64,000 nt of DNA from Hymenobacter roseosalivarius DSM 11622 (GCF_900176135.1 NZ_FWWW01000070.1:58-64057); one strand, 5' to 3'. Counted from the stretch's first letter, positions 8,399 through 17,457 are shown. Numbers and translations: made by a program. Notes: generated by a model not told the origin, from the letters alone.

Positions 8399-9163
8399 AT
8401 GTTCGATATTTCTGTTTTCTCCGATCCTAATACCTGGATCAGCCTGCTCACGCTGACCTTCATGGAGGTAGTGCTAGGAATTGATAACATCATCTTTATC
8501 TCCATCATCGTCAACCGGTTGCCCCGCGATCAGCAGGGCCGCGGACGCACGATGGGACTGCTGCTGGCGCTGCTATTTCGCATCGGTCTGCTGCTGAGTA
8601 TTTCCTGGATTGTTAGTCTGAAGGAGCCGCTGTTCGTCCTCAACCTGCCTTTCACGGAGCCGAACTTCGGCGTATCAGGCCGCGACCTGATTCTGTTTGC
8701 CGGGGGGCTTTTTCTGCTGGCCAAGAGTACTACCGAGATTCATACCAAGCTTCAGGGCGAGGAGGAAAGCAACGAAGCGAGCAATTACAGCAACTTTACG
8801 CGGGTGATTATCCAGATCATTCTTATCGACATCGTGTTCTCCTTCGACTCGATTCTGACGGCTGTAGGCCTCGTCGATAATGTGCTGGTCATGATTCTGG
8901 CGGTTATCATCGCCATGGGCATCATGCTGGTTTTCGCCAAGCTGATCGGCGACTTCGTGAACCAGAATCCGACGGTGAAAATGCTGGCCCTGTCCTTCCT
9001 GATTATGATCGGTGTGATGCTGGTGATGGAAGCCTTCCACCGCGAAATTCCAAAGGGCTACGTGTACTTCGCCATGTTCTTCTCTCTGGGCGTAGAGCTG
9101 CTGAATCTGCGCCTGCGCAAGAAAGTGCCGCCCGTGGAGCTACGCGATTCGCGCTTCGATTAG
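8399..9163 (+). CDS. TerC-family integral membrane protein
   Basis: The 254-residue protein has about seven membrane segments. It carries the two TerC signature motifs: E23..GIDN (27-30) and DIVFSFDSI with D144 and D150. TerC/YoaE/YgdQ proteins are implicated in metal ion (Mn2+) efflux or in metallation of secreted proteins, so a metal transport role is inferred. Translation starts at the ATG at 8399. A very strong hairpin follows the stop codon and is shared with the convergent J-domain operon. Confidence 0.92.
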   Translation: MFDISVFSDPNTWISLLTLTFMEVVLGIDNIIFISIIVNRLPRDQQGRGRTMGLLLALLFRIGLLLSISWIVSLKEPLFVLNLPFTEPNFGVSGRDLILFAGGLFLLAKSTTEIHTKLQGEEESNEASNYSNFTRVIIQIILIDIVFSFDSILTAVGLVDNVLVMILAVIIAMGIMLVFAKLIGDFVNQNPTVKMLALSFLIMIGVMLVMEAFHREIPKGYVYFAMFFSLGVELLNLRLRKKVPPVELRDSRFD

Positions 9164-9180
9164 AGGAGAGGCCATACGGC

Positions 9181-9239
9181 CAGTAAGCAACAGGCCTGAC
9201 TAGACAGTAACGCTGGGTAGTCAGGCCTGTTGCTTACTG
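9181..9239. terminator. 22-bp perfect hairpin between convergent genes
   Basis: Arms 9181-9202 and 9218-9239 are perfectly complementary over 22 bp around a 15-base loop, followed by TTTCTT. It lies between terC (ends 9163) and the J-domain gene (ends 9250), so it probably terminates both. Confidence 0.85.
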
Positions 9240-9249
9240 TTTCTTGACA

Positions 9250-10071
9250 TCAAGTGCGGAGCAAAAAGAAACTAGTAATAAGGGCAAATAGAAAAGCGGT
9301 AACGGCTGCATCAACGGCCCGCCGACGCACTGAACCGGGCCAAATACCAACTGCCGCGGCTACCCACATGATAAAGGGAAAACAAAGTATCGGCCCGTAG
9401 TTGTATAGAGTTTCTTCCCGGCTGTTGATGGTTTCCTGAACTGGTGCCGAGGCTGGCCGGTGCGTTAAGACCTGGCGAAAAATGGCAGTCCGCGTCAGTG
9501 TTAATACTTCTCCCTGTTTATAGGGTATCTGACCCCGAAATGAGGCCCGTGGCGTCTCGGTGAGGTAGTAGCTATCCAGCACTCCGCCCCGACGACTGTA
9601 TGAAATATGGTATTTCTGGGATACTACTGGCTCCTGTAGAAGCGTAAGTACCCACTGAGAATCGAGAACCAAAAGTAGGCTGAACGCAACCAGGATGCGG
9701 CACACAACCCTGGCTGCTGGTGTATACCGGGCGTACTGCGCCGCATAGGGGTCCCTAGCCGGTCGGCGCGGAACTACGGGTGGTGGCCACGGCCCCCGAT
9801 AGGCGGGATCGGGGTGCGGGAAAACAACGGGGCGCGGCACCAGCGGTGGGGGCGGATTGCGCAACGCCCATAGACGCGCATCATACGCCTTGCGCTTGTC
9901 GGGCAAACTCAGGACGTCGTAAGCACGATTTACGGTCAGATACCGCTCGTGTGCGGCTGGGTCTTGGGTGCGGTCGGGGTGGGTGAGAAGTACCAGCCGC
10001 CGATACGCCCGCCGGATATCGGCCGCCGACGCTTGCTCAGACACCTCCAACGCCTCATAATGGGTGGTCAT
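9250..10071 (-). CDS. Membrane-anchored J-domain (DnaJ-like) protein
   Basis: The first 70 residues are a canonical J-domain (THYEALEV, RAYRRLVLLTHPD with H31-P32-D33, YDVLSLPDKRKAYDA), which stimulates Hsp70/DnaK ATPase. It lacks the Gly/Phe and zinc-finger regions of true DnaJ. A proline-rich linker (about 72-110) and three hydrophobic segments (near 124-145, 230-250 and 255-271) follow. The protein is probably a membrane co-chaperone of unknown client. Its ATG at 10071 overlaps the stop of the upstream gene by four bases (ATGA type), which indicates translational coupling. Confidence 0.85.
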   Translation of the reverse strand: MTTHYEALEVSEQASAADIRRAYRRLVLLTHPDRTQDPAAHERYLTVNRAYDVLSLPDKRKAYDARLWALRNPPPPLVPRPVVFPHPDPAYRGPWPPPVVPRRPARDPYAAQYARYTPAARVVCRILVAFSLLLVLDSQWVLTLLQEPVVSQKYHISYSRRGGVLDSYYLTETPRASFRGQIPYKQGEVLTLTRTAIFRQVLTHRPASAPVQETINSREETLYNYGPILCFPFIMWVAAAVGIWPGSVRRRAVDAAVTAFLFALITSFFLLRT

Positions 10072-10526
10072 TCCTCCACCGCGGTTCCTTCAGCAAGCAG
10101 CATAGCCAAGGCTGCCACGTGATCCTGCACCCGACGAATGGCCAGCTCCAGCAGGCGCCGGTTGAGTTCGGCACGGTTTGGTCGATAAAAAGCCAGCTCT
10201 TTTTGCGTAAACAAGCCCACCACCGTGCCCACCAGCAGGTAGCGCAGCTTCATATTGCGCGTGAGCAGCTCCGCCACCACCCGCTGCTGCTGCTCCACCG
10301 ACGTGGTGAGAAACGGAATATGGTGCTCCTGAATAAAATCGGCGACCAGGAGCAGCAACAACTCATTTTGCAGCTTCAGCACGGGCCGCAACGTGCGGTG
10401 CAGAAAGTCGCCCACCGTGGGGCCGTCGGCGGTGGGGGGCAAAAAAGCCGTTTCCACCAAAGGGCGCGAGGTGAGAATAGCCGCGTCGCGGTCGTCAGGA
10501 GTAAAAGCGGCAGAAGTCTGACTCAT
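10068..10526 (-). CDS. Unknown helical protein coupled to the J-domain protein
   Basis: I do not recognise this 152-residue protein. It is rich in predicted alpha-helix, with a hydrophobic stretch (LQNELLLLLVADFI, about 53-66) and a second (LRYLLVGTVVGLF). It has an acidic, proline-containing N-terminus and no signal peptide. Its stop overlaps the J-domain gene start by four bases, so the two are very likely made together. A copy of the AAAAAAGCCCCCC word lies just before its ATG (10530-10542). Confidence 0.75.
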   Translation of the reverse strand: MSQTSAAFTPDDRDAAILTSRPLVETAFLPPTADGPTVGDFLHRTLRPVLKLQNELLLLLVADFIQEHHIPFLTTSVEQQQRVVAELLTRNMKLRYLLVGTVVGLFTQKELAFYRPNRAELNRRLLELAIRRVQDHVAALAMLLAEGTAVEE

Positions 10527-10613
10527 AGTAAAAAAGCCCCCCGGTGGCGTAAATGAGAAAAGATGGGTGGTGAAAGCCGAAATAAGCAGTGAGATACACG
10601 CTCCAAACCTGAG

Positions 10614-11093
10614 CTATTTGGCCGGTATAACACGTTGCTGCCAGCGGTCGGCTTTTATTAGCTTAATTAATTCTGCCTCCAACGCCTTAAGCGCCGCCGG
10701 CGCGCCGTCATAATCCCGAATACGCTTGCTCCTGCCCGCTTTCCAGTAGGTAATGTATTTGGTAGGATAGTCGAGCTTGCTGGTCTCGTAGCTATCCTGG
10801 AAAGCGAAAAAATTGGCCGCGTCGAACTTAGCAACTAACTGCTTGCGCTCCGCTGCCGTCAGGCGCCCCACATAAGCTCCCTGCCGGGGGGCATTTTCGC
10901 CCCCTTTGTATTCTAGTCGCCCGTCGGAGTACACGGTAAGCTGATCAACGGGGCAGGGCCCCATGCAGGCGGTGCGCTCCAGCTGCATAAGTTTCTCGGT
11001 GGCGGCCTGCACCGGCCGGCAAGCCACCAGCCAACTCACGGCCAGCAGCAGTAGCAGGCCGAGCAGCCCCCGCGTACAAAATAGCTTTATCAT
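10614..11093 (-). CDS. DUF6438-type lipoprotein
   Basis: The 159-residue protein starts with a lipoprotein signal peptide ending in LVAC (Cys25). The mature part matches what I know of DUF6438: RTACMGPCPVDQLTVYSDG, then LEYKG, with a C-terminal KRIRDYDGAP. The two cysteines of CMGPCP are typical of this domain. Function is unknown, and a periplasmic or outer-membrane location is inferred from the lipobox. The ATG at 11093 is preceded by an AT-rich region shared with the divergent type IX cargo gene. Confidence 0.8.
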   Translation of the reverse strand: MIKLFCTRGLLGLLLLLAVSWLVACRPVQAATEKLMQLERTACMGPCPVDQLTVYSDGRLEYKGGENAPRQGAYVGRLTAAERKQLVAKFDAANFFAFQDSYETSKLDYPTKYITYWKAGRSKRIRDYDGAPAALKALEAELIKLIKADRWQQRVIPAK

Positions 11094-11235
11094 AAAAAGA
11101 GCCCCAATTCGGTTTAAATGCCGATGCCAATAAGAGGAGAACAGTAAGAAGGGATATTTTTTCGGAAAAATGAGATTGATACTTTAAATTTAAGGATCTA
11201 CAGCTTTATTGGCCGAATACGCCATCCTTCCATTT

Positions 11236-13806
11236 GTGAAAAAACTACTCTTCCTCTCTTTAGTAGCCTGCGGAATATTAGGCACCGCACGCGCCCAGCA
11301 GCTGGTGTCACAGGCGGAACTGGTGCTGGAGTCGCGGCCGGCGAAGCCCGTCATCTGCTACGCCCGGCCCGAGAATATGTACACCTACGTGGCGCCCCCG
11401 GCCCAGTTCCTGAACCGGACTGCCGGCCGGCCCACCGCCGACCGGGCCCGCATTGAGGTTAACTACATCGACTTCCCAGCCAATGCCCGCGCGGCCTTCC
11501 AAAAGGCGGTCGATATCTGGCAATCTCAGCTTTTTTCGCCGGTCGTCATTCGGGTGGAGGCCCGCTGGGAGCCACTGGCTGAAGGTGTGCTGGGTGCCGC
11601 CGGCACTACCCAGATATATCGGAACCTGCCCGGCGCGCCGAAGAGCAATATCTGGTATCCGGCAGCTTTGGCCGAGAAAATTGCCGGTCAGGACCTGAAT
11701 GGTACGAACCCCGACATCAGCGCCGAATTCAATAGCGACATCAACTGGTATTTTGGTTTGGAGGGTATTCCGCCCACGGGTTCGTATGACTTGGTATCGG
11801 TGGTATTGCACGAACTGGGCCACGGCCTGGGCTTTATCGCGGCGGCCAGCTACACCGATCCGCCTCCCGCAACGGGTGCGGTAGCAAGCCTGAATAGCTC
11901 CGGCTTCCCCTGGGTTTTCTCCACGTACATTGAGAATGGTCCGGGCGTGCGGCTGGCCGGCAACCGCTTGTTTCCAAGTCCTTCCACGGCCCTCGCCGAC
12001 CAGTTCACCAGCGATGATCTGTACTTTGGCAGCCCCTTGGTTAATGCGGTGACCAACAATCAGCGGGCCCGCCTGCATGCGCCTCCCAGGTTTAGTAGCG
12101 GCTCCAGTATTTCGCACTTAAATGAGGCTTCTTACCGTGCCGGCGACCCTAACTCCCTGATGACGCCCCGCATTGGTGCCGCCGAGGCCATTCAGAACCC
12201 CGGCCCGATTACGCTTAAGATGTTTGATGAAATGGGCTGGTTTAATACCGCCATTCGTCATAATCCTTCCCTGAGAGACACCGAAACCGCCCAGGACTTT
12301 GTGGTGCGGGCTAATGTGGTCAGCGACGGGACGATTGTGGCGGGCTCCGTGCGCCTGTTTTACCGCGTAGACAACGGCACCGATGCTCCGGGCGCTACCG
12401 ACACTGTACTGCCGATGACGGCCGCCAGCGGCTCTACGCAGTACACGGCCACCATCCCCAATCCAGGTCTGGGGCGGCGGGTGAGCTATTATATCTCGGC
12501 TGCTGATGTCGAGACGGGCCGCACCTATACGGCTCCGGGAGTACTGTTGACCACGGATGCCACTACTGCGCAGCCGCGCTACCAGTTTTTCGTTGGCCCC
12601 GATGCAGTGCCGCCGGTGCTGGTGCATCAGCCGGCCGCCTTCATCTTTGCTGATCAACTGCCTTTGGTTATAACGGCCCAAGCCAGTGATAACATTGGCG
12701 TGGCCTCCGTGTCGGTGGAGTACAGCGTGAATAGCGTGGCCCGGCCCAGCTTCAACCTGACGCGTCAGGCGGATAACGTTACGTACAGGGGCTCCATTGC
12801 CAGCACGGCGGGAGCGCCTATCGGGGCGGGTGACATAATTGCCTACCGGCTGATAGCCCGCGATGCTTCTTCCAATGCTAACCAAACCGTGAGTCCCGCC
12901 AGTGGCACGTACCGGGTGCCGGTGGTTAGTATAAAAGCCCCCCAGGCTTCCTACGTGAATAATTTTAACGCGATAACGGCAGCTACGTCCCCCGATTTCG
13001 TGGGTAATGGGTTTTCCATCACTCAGCCAACAGGTTTTAATGATCTGGCCATCCACTCCGCGCATCCCTACCCGGATGCCAACAACACGCTGATTTATCA
13101 GCTGTTGACGCCAATTATCGTAGCAACTGATCCGACAAAATCGACGATTAACTTCGATGAGATTGTCCTCGTGGAGCCGGGCACGGATGGTGCTCCTTTT
13201 CCCAGCGCCGACTTCTTCGACTATGTAGTGGTGGAAGGCAGCAAGGATGAAGGGCGGACCTGGCAGCCAGTGGCCGATGGCTATGACTCGCGCGATAGAG
13301 AGGCCTGGCTGGCCGCGTACAACAGCGGCATCGACGCGGAGCAAAACTCTACGGCCGTAGGTTCGCCGGCGCTCTTCTTGCCCCGCGCCATGAACCTGCG
13401 TGATAATGGCTTCTTCCTCGCCGGCGATGTAGTGCGTCTGCGCTTCCGTCTTTTCGCCGATCCGGCGGCGCACGGCTGGGGCTGGGCCATCGACAACCTG
13501 CGGATTCAGGACAACACCGTAACCAGTTTGGCTTCTGAATTGAAAAAAACCGGCGGCCTGAACGTGTATCCTAACCCGAGCGAAGGCAAATTTACCGTGC
13601 AGGCCAGCTTTGCAAAGCCCACTACCGGCTTGCAGATCATCGTGCGCAATAACTTGGGACAGGTCGTACTGCGTCAGTCACTGGCTGGCGCTCAGCGAGA
13701 GCTAAAGCAGGCGCTTGACTTAAGTACGTTGTCCGCTGGCATGTACATGGTAAGTGTTGGCATCGAAGGCGACGCTGCCATGCGTAAGATTTTGATTACT
13801 AAGTAG
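11236..13806 (+). CDS. Type IX-secreted metalloprotease-like protein (type A sorting domain)
   Basis: The 856-residue secreted protein begins with a clear signal peptide (KKLLFLSLVACGILGTARAQ). The GTG at 11236 is therefore preferred over the TTG at 11209. Residues about 25-340 form a protease-like domain with HELGHGLGF (H192, E193, H196). Two beta-sandwich-like segments and a jelly-roll-like region follow. The last 80 residues are a type A type IX sorting domain (NVYPNPSEGKF, LSAGMYMVSV). It should be exported through the SprA translocon encoded at 36374. The position where metzincins carry the third zinc ligand (residue 202) is alanine, so activity is uncertain. A terminator follows at 13827. 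Confidence 0.87.
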   Translation: MKKLLFLSLVACGILGTARAQQLVSQAELVLESRPAKPVICYARPENMYTYVAPPAQFLNRTAGRPTADRARIEVNYIDFPANARAAFQKAVDIWQSQLFSPVVIRVEARWEPLAEGVLGAAGTTQIYRNLPGAPKSNIWYPAALAEKIAGQDLNGTNPDISAEFNSDINWYFGLEGIPPTGSYDLVSVVLHELGHGLGFIAAASYTDPPPATGAVASLNSSGFPWVFSTYIENGPGVRLAGNRLFPSPSTALADQFTSDDLYFGSPLVNAVTNNQRARLHAPPRFSSGSSISHLNEASYRAGDPNSLMTPRIGAAEAIQNPGPITLKMFDEMGWFNTAIRHNPSLRDTETAQDFVVRANVVSDGTIVAGSVRLFYRVDNGTDAPGATDTVLPMTAASGSTQYTATIPNPGLGRRVSYYISAADVETGRTYTAPGVLLTTDATTAQPRYQFFVGPDAVPPVLVHQPAAFIFADQLPLVITAQASDNIGVASVSVEYSVNSVARPSFNLTRQADNVTYRGSIASTAGAPIGAGDIIAYRLIARDASSNANQTVSPASGTYRVPVVSIKAPQASYVNNFNAITAATSPDFVGNGFSITQPTGFNDLAIHSAHPYPDANNTLIYQLLTPIIVATDPTKSTINFDEIVLVEPGTDGAPFPSADFFDYVVVEGSKDEGRTWQPVADGYDSRDREAWLAAYNSGIDAEQNSTAVGSPALFLPRAMNLRDNGFFLAGDVVRLRFRLFADPAAHGWGWAIDNLRIQDNTVTSLASELKKTGGLNVYPNPSEGKFTVQASFAKPTTGLQIIVRNNLGQVVLRQSLAGAQRELKQALDLSTLSAGMYMVSVGIEGDAAMRKILITK

Positions 13807-13826
13807 TTTTTTAATTGATTCACGCC

Positions 13827-13863
13827 AAAAAGCGGCAGCCTCCGATGGGGGCTGCCGCTTTTT
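13827..13863. terminator. Terminator after the type IX cargo gene
   Basis: Arms 13827-13840 and 13850-13863 form a 14-bp perfect GC-rich stem flanked by A5 and T5 runs, 20 bases after the stop codon. The symmetry lets it work in both directions. Confidence 0.85.
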
Positions 13864-13962
13864 GGTAGGGGCGCGTCGCCCGCGCCCGTTGTTGTTTGGT
13901 TGAACGGCGTGCCGCAGAATAAACACTCAAACAACGCCGGGCGCCTGCAAGGTGCCCCTACC
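13864..13962. repeat. Palindromic intergenic element (GTAGGGGC repeat)
   Basis: Two 35-base arms (13864-13898 and 13928-13962) are inverted copies with 28 of 35 matching positions. Both ends carry the GGTAGGGGC terminus. I know GTAGGGGCG/GTAGGGGCA-type repeats as dispersed palindromes in several bacterial groups. The right arm covers the stop codon of the neighbouring RNA methyltransferase gene. Confidence 0.7.
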
Positions 13963-14491
13963 CAAAGCCCAGCTTCCGCATAAAATCCCAGAGCACCACG
14001 CCCGCCGCCACCGATACGTTCAGGGAGTGCTTGGTGCCGAACTGCGGAATCTCCACGGCTGCGTCGCAGAGGGCTAATACCTCATCTTCGACCCCGAATA
14101 CCTCATTGCCCATTATCAGGGCGTAAGGCCGCGCCGGGTCGGGCTGAAAGGTGCTGAGCAACTGACTGTTGTCGGTCTGCTCCACGGCTACCACCACGTA
14201 GCCGCCGGCCTGCAGCCGGCGCACTACGTCGGTGGTCCGGGGGGCAAATTCCCAGGCTACCGACTCGGTGCTGCCCAAGGCCGTCTTCGTGATTTCGCGC
14301 TGGGGCGGGCGGCCGGTGATGCCGCAGAGCCAGATTTTCTCGACCGCGAAAGCGTCGGCGGTGCGGAAGGCGGCCCCCACGTTGTGCAGGCTGCGCACGT
14401 TGTCGAGCACGAGGGTGAGGGGGATTTTTTGCGTATTTTTGAAGTCTGCCACCGTCAGCCGGTTCAGCTCTTCCATCGAAAGTTTGCGCAT
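13958..14491 (-). CDS. SpoU/TrmH-family RNA 2'-O-methyltransferase
   Basis: The 177-residue SPOUT protein carries the three family motifs: NVRSLHNVGAAFRTAD, IMGNEVFGV and IPQFGTKHSLNVSVAAG. Such enzymes methylate the ribose 2'-OH of tRNA or rRNA with S-adenosylmethionine. The exact target cannot be told, since the extra N-terminal substrate-binding domain of RlmB is absent. The ATG at 14491 (MRKLSMEEL) is preferred to the frame start at 14521. A perfect -7 box (complement of 14496-14503) lies only five bases before this ATG, so the mRNA is probably leaderless. It is divergent from mutS. Confidence 0.9.
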   Translation of the reverse strand: MRKLSMEELNRLTVADFKNTQKIPLTLVLDNVRSLHNVGAAFRTADAFAVEKIWLCGITGRPPQREITKTALGSTESVAWEFAPRTTDVVRRLQAGGYVVVAVEQTDNSQLLSTFQPDPARPYALIMGNEVFGVEDEVLALCDAAVEIPQFGTKHSLNVSVAAGVVLWDFMRKLGFG

Positions 14492-14495
14492 GGCG

Positions 14496-14503
14496 CAAAG
14501 GTA
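14496..14503 (-). promoter_or_regulatory. -7 element of the SpoU methyltransferase gene
   Basis: The complement reads TACCTTTG, a perfect TAnnTTTG, ending five bases before the ATG at 14491. A start of transcription at or very near the A of ATG is expected. Confidence 0.65.
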
Positions 14504-14543
14504 GGGACGCGCCCGGCGCACGGGTTCAAAAGCACGAAAACAG

Positions 14544-17351
14544 TTGAAAACGAAAATTAAAAAAGGTCCTGGTCCGCGCTCGGAAGCCTACGCCGCCGTG
14601 GCCCCGACGCTGGAAACTACGCCGCTCATGCGGCAGTACTACCAACTCAAGCAGCAGTACCCCGGCGCGCTGCTCCTGTTCCGGGTGGGCGACTTCTACG
14701 AGACCTTCGGCGAAGATGCCGTGACTACGAGCCGCATCGTGGACATCGTGCTTACCAAGCGCGGAGCGGGTACTTCCTCTGAGGTGGCCCTGGCTGGCTT
14801 TCCCCACCACGCCCTCGACAACTACCTGCCCAAGCTGGTGCGCGCCGGGCAGCGCGTGGCCATCTGCGACCAACTCGAAGACCCCAAGCTGGCCAAGGGC
14901 CTGGTGAAGCGCGGCGTGACGGAGCTGGTGACGCCCGGTGTGTCGTTTCATGATAACGTGCTGGACCGCCGGTCCAATAACTACCTCTGCGCCGTGCATT
15001 TCGGCAAGCAGGAGGCTGGTATTTCCTTTCTCGATATCAGCACCGGCGAGTTTCTGGTGGCCCAGGGCGATGTGCCCTACCTGGGCAAGCTGCTCCAGAA
15101 TTTCGGCCCCGCTGAAGTGTTGTTCTGCAAAAAAAGCCGCCAGGAGTTTGAGCACCATTTCGGCCCCGACTTCTGCCACTACGCCCTCGATGAGTGGGTG
15201 TTCGGCTTCGACTACGCCCACGATACGCTCACGCGTCACTTCAAAACCACCACGCTCAAAGGCTACGGCATCGATGGGCTGCGCGAGGGCATCACGGCGG
15301 CGGGCTGCATTCTGCACTACCTGGCCGAAACCAAGCACAATGACGTAGGCCACATCGCCGGCATCGGGCGGCTGGAGGAGGATAAATACGTGTGGCTGGA
15401 CCGCTTTACCGTCCGCAACCTGGAGCTGGTGCAGCCCCAGCACCTGGGCGGCGTACCGCTCATCGACGTGCTGGACCAGACCGTAACGCCCATGGGGGCG
15501 CGCCTGCTACGCAAATGGGTAGTGCTGCCGCTCAAGGAAGCCGCCCAGATTCAGCGCCGCCTGGATACGGTGGAGGCCCTTTTGGCCGACAGCGAGCTGT
15601 TGGGCGAAATAACCCAGCATCTGCGGCAGATAAACGATTTGGAGCGGCTGATTTCCAAGGTGGCCGTGCGCCGCATCAATCCGCGCGAGCTGATTCAGCT
15701 GAGCCGGGCGCTGGAGGCCATCGGCCCGATCCGGGCGGTACTGGCAGCTTCGGGCATCCGGGCCTTACAGAAGCTGGCCGACCAGCTCAATGCCTGCGAG
15801 ACCCTGTGCGCCGACATTACGACCAAAATCCGCCCCGACGCGCCCGTGCTTACCAACCAGGGTCACGTTCTGAACGATGGCGTGGATAAGGAGCTGGACG
15901 AGCTGCGGAGCATTGCGTTTTCGGGCAAGGACTACCTGCTGCAATTGCAGCAGCGCGAGCAGCAGAACACGGGCATTTCGTCCTTGAAAGTGGCGTATAA
16001 TAAGGTGTTTGGCTACTACCTGGAAGTATCCAACGCCCACAAGAACAAAGTGCCGGCCGCCTGGATTCGCAAGCAAACCCTAGTGAATGCCGAGCGCTAC
16101 ATTACGGAGGAGCTGAAAACGTACGAGGAGAAAATCCTGCACGCTGAGGACCGTCTGTTCGTCATCGAGCAAAATATCTATAACGAGCTGGTACAAGCCG
16201 CCGCCGACTACGTGCCCCAGATTCAGCAGAATGCCCGCGCCATCGGGGTGCTCGATTGCCTGGCCTCGTTCGCGGCCACGGCCCGGCAGTATAACTACGT
16301 GAAGCCTACGGTGAACGACGGCAGCGTGCTCGATATTCGCCAGGGCCGCCACCCCGTGATTGAGCGCCAATTGCCCCCCGGCGAAGCCTATATTCCCAAC
16401 GACATCTGCCTCGACCAAGACGACCAGCAAATCGTGGTGATTACGGGACCCAACATGGCCGGTAAGTCGGCCTTGCTGCGCCAGACGGCGCTTATCGTGC
16501 TGCTGGCTCAGATCGGCTCCTTCGTGCCGGCCGAGGCGGCGACTATCGGCGTGATTGACAAGATTTTTACCCGCGTAGGGGCCTCCGACAACCTGAGCAA
16601 GGGCGAAAGTACCTTTATGGTGGAGATGACCGAAACGGCCAGCATTCTGAACAACCTGTCGGACCGCAGCCTCGTGCTCATGGACGAAATCGGGCGCGGC
16701 ACCAGCACCTACGACGGTATCAGCATTGCTTGGGCCATCGTGGAGCATTTGCACAACTCGCCCAAAGCGCGGGCTAAAACGCTGTTTGCCACCCACTACC
16801 ACGAGCTGAACCAGCTGGCCGACGACTGCCCGCGCGTACGCAACTACAACGTGGCCGTGAAGGAGGCCGATGGCCGCATCCTGTTTATGCGCAAGCTGGT
16901 GGCCGGCGGTTCGGAGCACAGCTTCGGCATTCACGTCGCGCGCATGGCCGGAATGCCGACTTCGGTGGTGCTGCGGGCCAACGAAATCATGCACCACCTA
17001 GAGCAGGAGCGCGCCCACGCCGGCGACCCGGAGGCCGACGCGCCCACCGCATTCGACGAGCTGCTGGCTGGCCTCGAAAATGCCCCCCAGCCCGCCGAAA
17101 CCGGCGGCAAGGTGCTGCAATTCAACGGCCAGGCACCCGAAAATGCTCCCCAGCGCGGGCCGAGGGCTCAGCCTGCCGCAGCCGTAGCCACCGCCCCGCG
17201 TCCGAGTTTGCAGCTCAGTATGTTTGAGCCCGCCGACCCAGCCCTGGAGCGCGTGCGGGAGCTGATTCAGCAGCTCGATGTGAATACCCTTACGCCCATC
17301 GAAGCCTTACTTAAACTTAATGAGCTGAAGCTGGCGCTGGGGGGCAAATGA
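14544..17351 (+). CDS. mutS: DNA mismatch repair protein MutS
   Basis: MutS recognises mismatches and starts repair. This 935-residue protein shows the mismatch-reading FYE motif (F51-Y52-E53 in RVGDFYETFGEDA) and connector, lever and clamp regions. The ATPase has Walker A GPNMAGKS (635-642) and Walker B with DEIGRGTSTYDG (from D714). A C-terminal tail for dimer/tetramer contact follows a variable Pro/Ala-rich linker (about 840-890). The best start is TTG at 14544 (MKTKIKKGPG), since no upstream start is in frame and the conserved ETTPLMRQYY begins at about residue 24. Three copies of the G6C word fall inside the gene. Confidence 0.96.
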   Translation: MKTKIKKGPGPRSEAYAAVAPTLETTPLMRQYYQLKQQYPGALLLFRVGDFYETFGEDAVTTSRIVDIVLTKRGAGTSSEVALAGFPHHALDNYLPKLVRAGQRVAICDQLEDPKLAKGLVKRGVTELVTPGVSFHDNVLDRRSNNYLCAVHFGKQEAGISFLDISTGEFLVAQGDVPYLGKLLQNFGPAEVLFCKKSRQEFEHHFGPDFCHYALDEWVFGFDYAHDTLTRHFKTTTLKGYGIDGLREGITAAGCILHYLAETKHNDVGHIAGIGRLEEDKYVWLDRFTVRNLELVQPQHLGGVPLIDVLDQTVTPMGARLLRKWVVLPLKEAAQIQRRLDTVEALLADSELLGEITQHLRQINDLERLISKVAVRRINPRELIQLSRALEAIGPIRAVLAASGIRALQKLADQLNACETLCADITTKIRPDAPVLTNQGHVLNDGVDKELDELRSIAFSGKDYLLQLQQREQQNTGISSLKVAYNKVFGYYLEVSNAHKNKVPAAWIRKQTLVNAERYITEELKTYEEKILHAEDRLFVIEQNIYNELVQAAADYVPQIQQNARAIGVLDCLASFAATARQYNYVKPTVNDGSVLDIRQGRHPVIERQLPPGEAYIPNDICLDQDDQQIVVITGPNMAGKSALLRQTALIVLLAQIGSFVPAEAATIGVIDKIFTRVGASDNLSKGESTFMVEMTETASILNNLSDRSLVLMDEIGRGTSTYDGISIAWAIVEHLHNSPKARAKTLFATHYHELNQLADDCPRVRNYNVAVKEADGRILFMRKLVAGGSEHSFGIHVARMAGMPTSVVLRANEIMHHLEQERAHAGDPEADAPTAFDELLAGLENAPQPAETGGKVLQFNGQAPENAPQRGPRAQPAAAVATAPRPSLQLSMFEPADPALERVRELIQQLDVNTLTPIEALLKLNELKLALGGK

Positions 17352-17416
17352 TTCTGCTGACCCCGAAGTCGCTTCATCCGAATCAGCAAAACCCAAGCAG
17401 TCAACACAAGCTGCGA

Positions 17417-17457
17417 CTAAAAAAAAGTGCCTGATACTGAGGCCCAAGCACCTTTTT
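17417..17457 (+). terminator. Possible terminator after mutS
   Basis: An A-run and GTGC pair with GCAC and a T5 run with a single-base bulge, within 17417-17457, about 65 bases after the mutS stop. The stem is short, so the call is tentative. Confidence 0.4.

Noticed and set aside
12118..13473. A 451-codon open frame on the minus strand opposite the type IX cargo gene
   Set aside because: It is antisense to a gene with clear domains, is rich in Arg/His/Gly as expected from GC-rich antisense frames, and matches no family.
13864..13962. Insertion sequence remnant
   Set aside because: There is no transposase fragment and no clear target duplication; the short palindrome fits a REP-type element better.
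16080..16997. A 305-codon open frame opposite mutS, and a similar one at 14526-15443
   Set aside because: Both are antisense to conserved MutS sequence and have the composition of shadow frames.
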